A program made the translations under genes and the position numbers. The notes beneath the pieces are model-generated. The model saw only the letters and a program-made list of their open reading frames with translations, was not told the DNA's origin and did no database searches. From Fusarium oxysporum f. sp. lycopersici 4287 (Eukaryota; Ascomycota; Sordariomycetes; Hypocreales; Nectriaceae), in contig NC_030992.1 of NCBI RefSeq assembly GCF_000149955.1, positions 2,717,477 through 2,781,476 on the forward strand: 64,000 bases of DNA. The letters run 5' to 3'. Of the stretch, positions 1 through 10,162 are shown in pieces; the first letter of the stretch is position 1, and the number at the start of each line of letters is the position of its first letter.

Positions 1-1
1 T

Positions 2-1377
2 TCACGCAAGGTCCTGGCTGATGGCACATATGCTACCGAGACTGCTCTTACCAGCCAGTCTTCAGCAGCTGCTAAGTTAGAGGCCGTCAAGACTGCTCAG
101 AAGCCTCCTCTGCGCCAACTCATTCTTGACGGAGACTACTATCTGGCCACTGTTCTGTCATCTACTCTCGTCAAGCTTGTGATGCGACATCATGAGATTT
201 CCTCGGATAAGGCTCGAACTAACGCCCTCCGGGCTGAGGCCATGCTGATTATGATTTCTATCATCCGAGTTGGACAATCTCAATTTGTCAAGGCTCCCAT
301 CGATGAGGACTCTGTGGACCGAATCATGTCATGCGTACGCTCATTGGCTGAGTTTGAGCAGAAGAAGGAGCTTGAGACCGTTTGGTTGGATGATACCCGC
401 AAGGCCTTCCGAGCCATGGTCCAGGTGGAGGAGAAGAAGCGGGCCGCCAAGGAAGCTTTCGAGAAGGCCAAGACTGCTGTGCAGGTTGACGATGTTGTCC
501 AAATTCGACAACTAGCCAAGAAGAACACCACCGAAGGCCTCGATGAGATCGAGGTGGATCTGGAGAGGGCGACTGGTGGAGAGGGCACCGCCGAAGACCT
601 GTCTTCCAAGCTGAGCCGTGTGGTTCAGTTGACCGGATTCTCGGACCCCGTGTATGCTGAAGCATATGTCAAGGTTCATCAGTTCGATATCGTTCTCGAT
701 GTTCTTCTTGTCAACCAGACAACAGAGACTCTTCAAAACCTCTCAGTCGAGTTCGCCACGCTTGGTGACCTGAAGGTCGTTGAGCGACCTACTACACAGA
801 ACCTGGGTCCTCATGACTTCCACAACGTGCAATGCACAATCAAGGTCTCATCAACAGACACTGGTGTCATCTTTGGCAACGTCGTATATGATGGTGCTCA
901 CTCTACTGATACCAATGTCGTTATTCTTAACGACCTACACGTCGATATCATGGATTACATTCAGCCCGCCACTTGCACCGAGACCCAATTCCGCACTATG
1001 TGGACTGAATTCGAGTGGGAGAACAAGGTCAACATCAACTCCAAGGCCAAGTCGCTACGTGACTTCCTCGACCAGCTTATGGCCTGCACAAATATGAACT
1101 GCCTGACACCAGAGGCCAGTCTCAAGGGTGACTGTCAATTCTTGAGTGCCAACCTTTACGCTAGGAGTGTGTTTGGTAAGTTATTCTAGTCTATGGCAAT
1201 AATAGGATCGTGCTAACCATGAACTTAGGTGAGGATGCTCTTGCTAATCTGAGCATTGAGAAGGAGGGCGAAGATGGACCAATCACTGGTTTCGTCAGAA
1301 TAAGAAGTCGATCACAAGGCTTGGCACTGAGTTTGGGCTCTTTGAAGGGACTTAACAAGATCGGGTCCACGGCTTAG
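2..1377 (+). CDS. SEC26: Coatomer subunit beta (beta-COP), C-terminal part
   Basis: This is the 3' portion of the beta subunit of the COPI coat, which drives Golgi-to-ER and intra-Golgi vesicle transport. The reading frame is open from the window edge, so the N-terminal part lies outside. Exons are 2..1175 and 1229..1377; the 53-bp intron has a GTAAGT donor and a TTAG acceptor. The visible protein has the end of the adaptin-like helical solenoid ([17 protein letters not shown]) and then the beta-COP appendage ([20 protein letters not shown], then [20 protein letters not shown]). It ends [16 protein letters not shown]. Family assignment is confident from these conserved blocks. It converges on the UBTD-like gene across about 670 bp. 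Confidence 0.95.
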
Positions 1378-2042
1378 GTCAGCTGATATACGTACAAACA
1401 CCTGGATCTAATTACATGAGAAGGGTTGTCTCAGCATTGCAAGATTCATGACGATGGTTGGAGCGGAGTCAGGGTCGGAGCATGTTAATGGGTGTTTCCC
1501 CACCAAAAGGCTGTGCGATGGGTCCCTGGTAGAGTTCATTGTAAGCAGGTTTAGGTAGACGTTGATTACAAAGGCACATGGTTTCACATAGGGTCACAGT
1601 CAGAGCCAGTGGCTATCACGAAGTATGGTTGAATAGCTCGGCTTTCTCGTTCAGAACAGGGAAAAGTGATATTAGCGAGGGCCTTGCCAAACTTTTGTTG
1701 GATGCCTTGTTGGGCTCATATACATATGTATTGTAAGAGCAACGGCTGGTTAATAGTATCCAAAATCAATCTCGACACAAGGGGATATGCGAGCAATATA
1801 AGTGACGGGGAAATAATCGCTAGACCAGCATCCACCAACTCCAAAAGACACAGACAGATGTGGTAAAAGCAGGATAAACGATATAGGGTATTGTCCAAAA
1901 GTGGCCGACCGTAGCGGATCAATAAAAGGCAAAGCTGCCATTGGGATAAGTTGATGATGAGTGTGAAGTGTTTGGCTGAGACAAATGTTCAGGGACCAGG
2001 TTGCTTCATGTCTGACGCTGGGAGGATAGCGGTAGGGCACAA
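1378..2042. other. Convergent 3' region between beta-COP and UBTD-like gene
   Basis: Both flanking genes end here. I see no coding frame with convincing composition, no tRNA and no repeat. It presumably holds the two 3' UTRs. Confidence 0.6.
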
Positions 2043-3040
2043 TCAAATGTCAAAGACAAGAGCATTGACGACATGACCAGTCTGCCAGTTTTGTGCCGTG
2101 AGAGATAGATTGTCCTTAAGAATCTTACCCATGTATGCTATCCTGATCTTCTTGGTCGACGCAAGCTGGGTGTTGTTAGCATTCTGTTTGCTCGCCAGAG
2201 AATAAGCAAGGTACTCACGCCAGCCTCGAGAGCAATCTTTTTGGCTACACTACGAACAGTATCCGACTCATATATGGCGACGTTGATATCTTGGCCGTTC
2301 TCACTGAGCCTGGCTCGTAGTTTGACTGTCTCTTGGGCATCGTCCACCTCTTTACCCTTTTCTTGTTTCTTGCCCTCCATCTCTTCGTCGCTCAGTTCTT
2401 CATCTGCTGCTGTGTCGTCGCCAGCATTTGAGAGATTACTCTTTGCGCCCTCTTCTCGATCCTCCTGCACATTGAGCGGATCGCAAACAACCCATTCCGG
2501 CATTTGATAGTAGTTTCCTAGAGAGTCGTACACGCCATTGGAGAGGTTGCCAGTCGGGAGAGAGATCTCAGCAGCGGATAGAATCATCTGAGCCGTCGCA
2601 AGGCCATTGGATCCGTCATCTTGCGCATCCTGGCCCGCTGGATCCCACAAGACAGCCAGGGCCGCATGAATTGTCTGCCATATCTCAGGTCTGCCGGTGA
2701 CTCTTGTATCAAAGAAGGCAACTCGTTCCTTTGCCAATTCGCTCTTGGTCCATGTGCGATCGCGTGAAGTCCACTCGTGTCGTCGCAAAGGCTTATCGAT
2801 ATGCTGATCCAGAGGACGATTACTGCGACGGTGCTGGCGACGTCTTTCGGCGGGAATTTGCGGTTGAGCGGCTTCTGGGAGTGCCAGCGGGGGAGGATTG
2901 ATAGCGCGCGACGAAGCGTTGGGTGCGCCACCTGGGTAGGGAGAGTTGGGACCCGAAGAACGAGAGAGGCAGCAGCCCTAAAAGTGTAATGTTAGAGGTA
3001 ATGACATGTTTATGTTGCAAGCAGAGAAGAGCCGGACCAT
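2043..3040 (-). CDS. UBTD1/2-like (DC-UbP) ubiquitin-domain protein
   Basis: The protein has 294 residues, from exons 3040..3038 (ATG only), 2977..2219 and 2165..2043. The deduced N-terminus, Met-Gly-Cys-Cys-Leu-Ser-Arg, suits N-myristoylation at Gly2 and palmitoylation at Cys3/4. A DC-UbP N-terminal domain follows (NRPLDQHIDKPLRRHEW, then GRPEIWQTI, AQMILSAAEISLPTGNL, YDSLGNYYQMPEWVV), then an acidic linker and a C-terminal ubiquitin-like fold (VKLRARLSENGQDINVAIYE to VVNALVFDI). Human UBTD1/2 have the same order and act as adaptors for E2/E3 ubiquitin enzymes. That role here is inference. The last intron (2166..2218) is canonical. The first intron has an unusual GTCCGG donor, but without splicing the frame stops after 18 codons. 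Confidence 0.85.
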
Positions 3041-4655
3041 GTTTGCTGCAAGGGGCGGCGACGATCGCCGTTGACCTGTGGATTGAAGGTCTTGTTAAGG
3101 AATGAGGATCCCAACTTTAGTGACTAGCCATAGCTGGCCAAAGTAAGGTCGCAGATCTACCAGATCAGATCAGATGGGATAGCAGTGTAGTGTAGTATAG
3201 CGTGGTGTATTTGGCGGGTGTAGAAGATGTCGCAGTTGAATGATTGACTGACTGACTGACTGACTGACTGACTGACTGAACGAAAGAGGAGAAGGAGAAA
3301 GAAGCTGGGGAGATGGACGCACGAAGGAGGCGCAGAGAGAAGACGAAGGATGTACTAAGTATTATGTATGGAAGTATGTGTATGTGTATGCGAATGGTTA
3401 TAGACGGGAGCCGAGTTTGTTGGCTGGGCTTGCTTCTGGAGTCGCCGAACCTATCGACTCTTCCTTTTGGGGGCTTTCCCACCAAAAGTCACGGCCTGGA
3501 CAGACCCGACCAGGCTAGAGCAGACCAGGGGGAGGCGTAGAAGTGGGACAAACTTAAAGCCTAAAAAAAGGAACAAGACCAAGAAGAATAAGAAAGGGTC
3601 CTTGTCTTGTTCGTTAATCTTTATTTGGTTCAGGTGATCAAGTTAAATCTTAGCTGAGTAAAAGAGGAGAGACGTGAAATGTGAATTGACACGAGTAGCA
3701 ATTCCAAGATCCAACTCAATTGCTTGTTCTGATCCAGTCAATGAATTGCTGATCATTGCATGGCCAGACAGAGATCAATTCATAGATGTTGGTGAATGTG
3801 ACGAAAGATTAAGCTCAAGTCACCAGTCATATAACGGGGGAGACGCGGCCTTTTATGCAGTATGATGCACACGATGTGATGGAGAGCTTGGTGCATGCCT
3901 CCATGGCTTCAGCCAAGAAACTCGAGGTACTCGTAATGACAGGACAATTCATCGATGGCTCAGTCTACCGCTGTAGGTCTCTGTAGGTATCACCAAGTTG
4001 AGTCTCGTCAGTGGGGTTTTGTATGAACAGACCAGGGGTTCCCAGAGGGGAACCTTGCCTTTCACTCACTCTACACGGTGAAAGCAGTCACTGATTGATT
4101 ATACTAATGACTATATTATAGATCTCGTGCTTCTCAGATTTAACACCATCGCCATGTCCAGGAATGCCCTTGTTTACTGTGAAACACCGCCATCTACCTA
4201 ATCTTGACTACTTGTCAATTCACAGATCAAGAGAATCTCTATCAACTCCTAGATAAGACCATTCAGCGTCCAAGACAGTATTTTTGCAGGAGGAATCCTC
4301 AGCAAGTTTTCTATACTCAAGTCCAGTTGCAAAACATCCATGGTGCTCACCTTGACATTCACCGATGTAGGGGCCAATCAGCATGTGGCTTGTACTTGAC
4401 AGGCACCCACCAACTCAGTTCCAGTGCTTCACCGTGGGCTCTAACTCTTCAAGCTCGAGATCTTTGCCTTACACCAGACATGAATAATCTGTGTCTTTTT
4501 TTACTATTCTCAAACAACGATCATTAATTTCATTCAATAATACATGTTTCCACCTTCATTTTCTTTGTCTCACTTTCTCACCATCAACGCAGCATTACAC
4601 CGTCTCTGAGCCAAAACAAACAACCCATCCTCTTTAATAACACAGCACAATCAAC
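3041..4655. promoter_or_regulatory. Divergent intergenic region, UBTD-like and SET-domain genes
   Basis: This 1.6-kb region separates two divergently read genes and should hold both promoters. Apart from the TGAC microsatellite listed separately I see no gene. The last 100 bp before the SET gene are pyrimidine-rich, as is usual for fungal 5' UTRs. Confidence 0.5.
3245..3279. repeat. (TGAC)n microsatellite
   Basis: Nearly nine uninterrupted TGAC units lie about 200 bp upstream of the UBTD-like start codon, probably in its promoter or 5' UTR. Confidence 0.97.
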
Positions 4656-5797
4656 ATGGCTACGATGCTAAAGGCCACAGAACGCCATTTCTACTTCCAC
4701 GGTAAAGAGGTACGTACTCGCTCAATCTCATATCAGCTATGGCTATGACTAATCCAACTTGCAGGGCTATGAAGTAGAGCGCAATAATTGTCACTGGTGT
4801 CAGATTCGCGCTTTTCCGACTCATTCAACACTCCCAGTGACAGTTGTTAACGAAGAAGACAATGAGGTACTTCCTGATGACTTTAGATTCATAAACAACG
4901 TCGTCCTTGGTAAAGGAGTTGAGCAAGCTGGTGATAGCTTCCGCAGCGGCTGCTCCTGCGCCAAGGACTCAGAGTGCCAATACACGAGTTGTCACTGTCT
5001 CGCCGATTTAGAAGACGACGATTCCAGCGATGAAGAGGGATTTGATGCCTTTGGGGACAAGATAGAGAGAGCCACACCAAAACCTCGGAGAATAGCATAT
5101 GCATACCACTCCCACGGCGCAAAGGCCGGTCTTTTACGGTCCAAGTTCCATAACTCAAAGATGCCTATCTACGAGTGTCACCAAAGCTGCTCCTGTAGTA
5201 TAGACTGCCCAAACCGCGTCGTCGAGCGTGGCAGAACGATTCCTTTGGAGATATTCCGCACACCAGACCGCGGATGGGGTGAGTGTCATTCTCATCTTGA
5301 CTAACAAACAATTCACTGACTAAAAAAAAGGAGTTAGATCTCCCGTGTCAATTAAGAAAGGCCAGTTCGTCGACCGATATCTCGGTGAGATCATCACGTC
5401 CAATGAAGCAGATCGACGGCGCTCACAGTCTGCTATCTCTCAACGCAAGGATGTTTACCTATTTGCTCTCGACAAATTCACAGACTCCGAGTCGTTTGAC
5501 CATCGGTTAAAAGGCCCATCCCTTGAAGTAGACGGTGAATTCATGTCTGGCCCGACGCGATTCGTCAATCATTCATGCGACCCCAACATGCGAATCTTTG
5601 CGCGCGTGGGTGATCATGCTGACAAGCATATTCACGATCTTGCCTTGTTCGCAATCAAGGACATACCTGAGGGTGAGGAGCTTACATTTGACTATGTTGA
5701 TGGGGTTTCACACGAGGGAGAAGAAACGGGTGGCGACATCGATCATATGACTCGTTGTCTATGCGGAAGCAAGAAGTGCAGGAAGTTCTTGTGGTGA
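4656..5797 (+). CDS. DIM-5: Histone H3 lysine-9 methyltransferase, DIM-5/KMT1 (Clr4) type
   Basis: The protein has 344 residues, from exons 4656..4709, 4765..5278 and 5331..5797. It carries the full SUV39-type layout. The pre-SET zinc cluster begins at C81, C83, C89, C94 and C96 and continues in the ECHQSCSCSIDCPNRVV block. The SET domain starts after GWGVRSP and contains the SAM/active-site motif RFVNHSCDPN and the LTFDY tyrosine motif. The post-SET CxCx4C is C332, C334, C339, the form found in Neurospora DIM-5. The family trimethylates H3K9, which recruits HP1 and, in fungi that methylate DNA, directs cytosine methylation. Length matches DIM-5 (about 330). All zinc and catalytic residues I can place are present, so it looks functional. 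The start was chosen because the first exon joins in frame through a canonical intron. Confidence 0.94.
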
Positions 5798-6263
5798 TCA
5801 TTTTGAACAGCCAAGTGAACTTCGTTGCAAGGGAGGTATCTGGATGCAAGTTGGACGTTGAGCTCATCACTTTTACTCCAATCTGCTCCTGGCAGTGACT
5901 CGCCTCCCCTTAAGCTTACTTAAACATGAAAATAAATCATGTCACATTTGACGTCAGTTTCTATATCTGGCTGTCTCCTTGTTCTTTGGCACACAGGAGC
6001 GACCCGGGGGCTGACCAGGCTCAGGTTCTTTGTGAGCATATCGGCGTTCTTTGTCCACCATTGTCCTTTGAGAAGAGCTCGGAACAATGCTTTACAGACT
6101 TCCGTTTCGCATTGGGTGTTAAACGAACGGTCACAAGTAACTCGAAATGAACTTTGAGCAATGGCGGTTATATAAGTTTTTCCTCCATTCCTGGGAGTTC
6201 GAGACTCTGTCGCTTACTTTTCCCCTGCTATTAATATTGCCAAAGTCATTTCTGTATTCAACT
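5798..6263. promoter_or_regulatory. Intergenic promoter region with TATA box
   Basis: A TATATAAG element at 6169..6176 lies about 90 bp before the chosen start codon of the next gene. No other feature is seen. Confidence 0.5.
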
Positions 6264-7538
6264 ATGAAGCACTCAAGTAATTTATCATGTCCTGTCTCTA
6301 CTATCCCTTCATCTCCATCGTTTACTCATGTTAACTTAGAACCCGACTCGTCGGATGCCTCAGATGGCCACCACGATGGGCCTCAACAACCGGAGAATGA
6401 CTGTAACATCAACGAACCTCCAGCCGACTCTCAGGGGTCGCCTCCATCGCCTCCTGACTGTAAATCAGGCGTCCTGGATGGCCTCAGAGACAGAGTTGAA
6501 CCCGTTAGAGAGAAGAAAGCCACCCAAGGCCGGTTTGGCGCAGAAGTATGCATGAAGTATCTACTCCGTGTGTGCGAAAACACTCCCTATAACGGCTCGG
6601 GTGGTCTTCACACTAGGCAGGTCTCTCGCTCTCTCCGCCGCTCACGACTCATGCGTCGAGGCTTGATTCATCGTCAATTTGACAGAGGGAGAGGAAATCC
6701 ATCCGTCAGCTGGTGCAACAAAGAGCAGTGCGACTACGAATTCGTCATCTTCACAAACCCCGTTCTTTACCTTGGAAACCGCCCGAAAAGCTCTCAGGGA
6801 TTGCATGCCGATGTATACTTTCACGACTTTGCTAATGCCATGGTCACGAAGCTCTTTGCCCCTGAGGACAGCAAGGCCAAGAAGCGTAAGGCCCTAGAGA
6901 TATTGTCTTTCGTGGATTCTCCCCCTGTCCGAGTTGCATTCTCGCATTTCATGGAATGGTATAACTTGCTGGGCTTCAAGCTCTCTGATCGCCAATTCAG
7001 TCGAGCTCTGGTTGCAGTTCAGCCAGTGTTCCAGGGCCTCATGTTTGGGGTCAAGACGGCAGCGAGGATTGAGGCTATCCACGAATACATCGTCCCTGAA
7101 ACCGAAGACATCAAGCAATGGACTCCTAGCCAGCTCATCCTACGCTTTCTCGTCTGGTGCGAAATATGGCGACAGCAAAAGACATCTCGCTCAGAATCTT
7201 GGAGGCTCGGTTCCAGTAGAACAGCGACCGAGTTTCTTACTGCCGTGCTTCTCAACTACAAAATGATGTGGCGAGAAGGTTGTTTGCACACAAGTACAAC
7301 CGAAACGAACCTAGTTTGGGATCGAGTTTGGGACGATTGGTTACGCAAATACTCTCTACAGGAAATCGACGAAGTTGTCAATGGCGAGTTCTTCTATCCT
7401 CGAGATCAGCTAGACATGTCGGAGGAAGAGGTCTATAAAGAGGTGGGATATCTTGGAGGTATTGGTCAGTGCGATGATGTTTATAGGCCTGTCAAGTGTT
7501 TTCTAGGATATGCAGAGGATAGACTGATGCATTTATGA
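6264..7538 (+). CDS. Unrecognised 424-residue protein
   Basis: This is a single-exon frame with no family I recognise. The N-terminal 80 or so residues are Ser/Pro-rich and probably disordered. The rest is folded-looking: a basic stretch (SRSLRRSRLMRRGLIHRQF), a block with spaced cysteines and aromatics (SWCNKEQCDYEFVIFTNPVLY), then helical, Trp-rich sequence (HFMEWYNLLGF, LILRFLVWCEIWRQQK, LVWDRVWDDWLRKYSLQEID). The frame is open 39 codons further upstream (from 6147), but a TATA box lies inside that extension and the residues before 6264 look untranslated, so I start at 6264, where an A occupies position -3. I see no signal peptide. It is probably a real gene because a 1.3-kb frame with such composition is unlikely by chance. 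Confidence 0.75.
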   Translation: MKHSSNLSCPVSTIPSSPSFTHVNLEPDSSDASDGHHDGPQQPENDCNINEPPADSQGSPPSPPDCKSGVLDGLRDRVEPVREKKATQGRFGAEVCMKYLLRVCENTPYNGSGGLHTRQVSRSLRRSRLMRRGLIHRQFDRGRGNPSVSWCNKEQCDYEFVIFTNPVLYLGNRPKSSQGLHADVYFHDFANAMVTKLFAPEDSKAKKRKALEILSFVDSPPVRVAFSHFMEWYNLLGFKLSDRQFSRALVAVQPVFQGLMFGVKTAARIEAIHEYIVPETEDIKQWTPSQLILRFLVWCEIWRQQKTSRSESWRLGSSRTATEFLTAVLLNYKMMWREGCLHTSTTETNLVWDRVWDDWLRKYSLQEIDEVVNGEFFYPRDQLDMSEEEVYKEVGYLGGIGQCDDVYRPVKCFLGYAEDRLMHL

Positions 7539-8159
7539 GATGGTTGGGTTTTAGAGGAGACCATTTAATAGGCACAAAAGATAGATGAGTTTAGGTATCT
7601 TGTCCTTTCTTTATCAATGGTATTATTTGATACTTGCAAGTCTCGACATATAGGTTCAGGGTAACAGTCAACCATTGACTGAGGTTCAGTTCACCAGACT
7701 GGCTGCACTGCCTATGCCCTGCCACCTCCTTTCTCTCCTCTGTCTCAACGTCTTCGCGGCCTTCACTCTGGGCTGTTTCTTTCTACCTCCATACGTGCCG
7801 CGATCGCAACCTAAAATCTGGCTGGCCGACATGGCATCTCGTAAGTCTTGGATCCAGAGAACTTCAGCAAGCCCCTAGAAACAAACAACAAAAGTTTGCA
7901 CCAGAAGACCAAGGTACTCTAGAAAGGGTCCTGAACTGAAAGTCTAAGTGGGTTCGCTGCCGGTTACCCTGACTCAAAGTCAGATCTGACACTGTTAGTT
8001 TTGCTGAGATGTACTAACTTGTCATTCAAGGGACATAGCTAGACCTCTGTTCAAGGTCCGACCATGCTGTTCGCGCATTCCAAGCTACAAGATGGCCGGA
8101 GCAACTTGCAGGGTGCTGGAAAGGTGTACCCTATAAGTCGGATGGTCAAGTCGAGGAAT
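7539..8159. other. Convergent 3' region
   Basis: This lies between the ends of the unknown gene and the CCA-enzyme copy. A 67-codon frame at 7675..7878 has no support. Nothing else is seen. Confidence 0.5.
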
Positions 8160-9758
8160 TCATTTGCTTTCAGCTATTGGAAGGCCTAGTTTATCCCTCT
8201 GGCTAAGAAGCCATGCCTCAGCCGCTGCTTCGTCTGCCTCCTCATGATCAAGTTGCCATTCAAGCAGGACTTCAATCGCCCTGGCAAGGAATTTCCCTCC
8301 TTGCTTGACCCCGAGAACCTTTTTTATGGCGTTTCCATCCAAGATTGGCCTTATTGACGAAACCGAATTCAGCCTCTGTTTCTGGGCAAATGAGAGCAGG
8401 GCTTCACGTCTCGGTAAAACTTTATCGATTTCCCCCTGACTCGGGGCTGGAGATTCCGGCTGTGGTTTCAAGTAAACTATCTCCCCAAGAGCTGAGAAAA
8501 GAACCTGCAGGCCCCAGAAGACTCCCCATTTTCGGATCATCATCCCAATCGTGCCGCGGGATGGAGTAGAGCCGATAACCAGTTCCATGGTGGATCGAAT
8601 AGATTCCAAGTTCCCTAGCGACGATTCTATAAGCTTGTAAAGCTGCCTGGTGCCCTTTAGGGCATTGATAGCTTCGTCAACGGCAAGCTTATGGTCCTTG
8701 GTGTCTAGCCCTGCTAACGGAGCATAGACGACCATCGCCCAAAGCATGTCTTTCTGTTTCTCAGATTCCATCAAAGCCCAAAAATCCCTTGCTGGATCCT
8801 GCGCTAAAGGTCGTAATAGTGTTAATTGTCCGAGACCAAGTGGCGGGCCATGGCGTTTCAGGTTCTTGGGGAAGGAGATGACGGAGGTGCTCATGTAGAG
8901 GAGAGCGCAACGACAGGAAGACAGTTCCATAAAGATTAGCCTCGTGGATTAAGGAAAAAGATAGCTCAGGGTTCCGGTTCTTCATCATTTTAAAGACCTC
9001 AATCCCAACTCTCTCCCGGCTGACCTTCTCGTCTAGAGCAACGTGAATTTCGTGCTCTTTGATGCAGCTCAGAGCCTCGGGATCAAGAGTGAAACCGAGT
9101 TTACTGCTTATGTGGATGAGACGCAGCACACGCAAGGGATCGTCGAGAAAGGTCTGCCTCGGCTCTAGTGGTGTCCGCATTGTGCCAGCCTCCAAGTCGT
9201 CCAGGCCTCTGCGAGTAAAGTCGGCAACCTTTCGGTTTTGCAGGTCAAAGAACAGGGCATTGGCAGTTGCGTCACGTCTGAATGCATCTTCCTCGGCGGT
9301 GCCAAACTCCGTTTCTGGAGTACGACAATCGTCGTCGTATGCCTCCTTGCGCACCTCAGGTTGACAAGATCCAGATCCAAGCCGAAGATTCTTCCAACAG
9401 CAGTCTCTAGCTTTTTCGACTTGTCGAGATTCTTCTTGGTTGAATGAAAGCCATTGAACTTTTTGAACTCAATCCCCAAGTCTAAGGCTCGCTGCTGGTA
9501 GGAGGCCTCATTCTATTCGAGGAACTCTGTCAGAAGACTGCCGAATTGCACACCAGCCATGGTACTTAGAGCAATATCCAAGTCAGAACAGGGGATGCCC
9601 ATAAGTCGATCTCTCACCCAGCCACCAGTTATCCATACTTCCAATTCTGGCGTCGCCAACTGCTGTCGGCACTCAAGCAGAAGATCGCGGAGCAATTCTT
9701 CAGCTGGTAACAAATCTATCGTTGTTGCTTGGCTGGGAGACCGTTTCGACGAAGACAT
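8160..9758 (-). pseudogene. CCA1: Broken CCA-adding tRNA nucleotidyltransferase copy
   Basis: The three pieces together give a class II tRNA nucleotidyltransferase, the enzyme that adds CCA to tRNA 3' ends. The head domain reads VWITGGWVRDRLMG and SDLDIALSTM, which keeps the two catalytic aspartates. Conserved blocks follow: KLETAVGRIFGLDLDLVNL, EEDAFRRDATANALFF and EPRQTFLDDPLRVLRLI, and then a helical tail. The copy is broken in three places: an in-frame TAG at 9513..9515 after about 81 codons; a frame change near 9350..9363, between VNLR and KEAYDDD; and a second frame change near 8805..8835, between ATWSRTINT and LLRPLAQDPA. None looks like an intron. The remaining 650 bp is open to the stop at 8160. 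The gene is essential, so an intact copy should exist elsewhere unless these are sequence errors. Conservation of motifs suggests recent decay. Confidence 0.8.
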
Positions 9759-10044
9759 TGCAAAGAGTCAACAAACCGGTCAAGATTTTTGTTTGTAAAT
9801 ACGTGCCTAGTACCTAGACCGTCTTTCCTTGTTCCATCTTTAACTTTTTACCTGGAGGTTCCATACAAGCTGTTTAGTGGCGATGACATGGAGTTGGGTA
9901 GATGAGTCAGAGTCACAAGGGCCATCTTTCGTAGCCTAGCCAGTTGTCAAGCAAGTGTTACAAAAACAAAACTCCTTACTTTCTACGATTTATCTGACAG
10001 TTCGAAAGCAAAGTGTAGAATTAGTATATGTAGATAGCAAAAAA
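9759..10044. other. Spacer between CCA-enzyme copy and 5S gene
   Basis: No feature is seen beyond the probable promoter of the CCA-enzyme copy. Confidence 0.4.
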
Positions 10045-10162
10045 CATACAACAGCGGGGATTCGCTGGTCGTCACCGACCCAACTACTAATCCGCCGGTT
10101 AGTGGCTTGACTATGGGAGAGCGGACGGGATCCCGTATTTTCCACTACCTTTGGTCGTATGT
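10045..10162 (-). rRNA. 5S ribosomal RNA
   Basis: Read on the minus strand, this is a 118-nt 5S gene. It begins ACATACGACC and ends GTTGTATGT, which pair as helix I. Characteristic internal blocks are present: CCCGTCCGCTC, GTTGGGTCGGTGACGACC and AGCGAATCC. The transcript end is followed by six T (10045..10040 on the plus strand as A), a Pol III terminator. A TATAA sequence lies about 20-25 nt upstream (plus positions 10182..10188), as in other ascomycete dispersed 5S genes. Compared with the common filamentous-ascomycete 5S sequence as I remember it, several differences are compensated: GGTAGTGG faces CCACTAACC in helix II, and GGTCG faces CGACC in helix IV. This is more consistent with a functional variant than with a dead copy. 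Confidence 0.93.
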
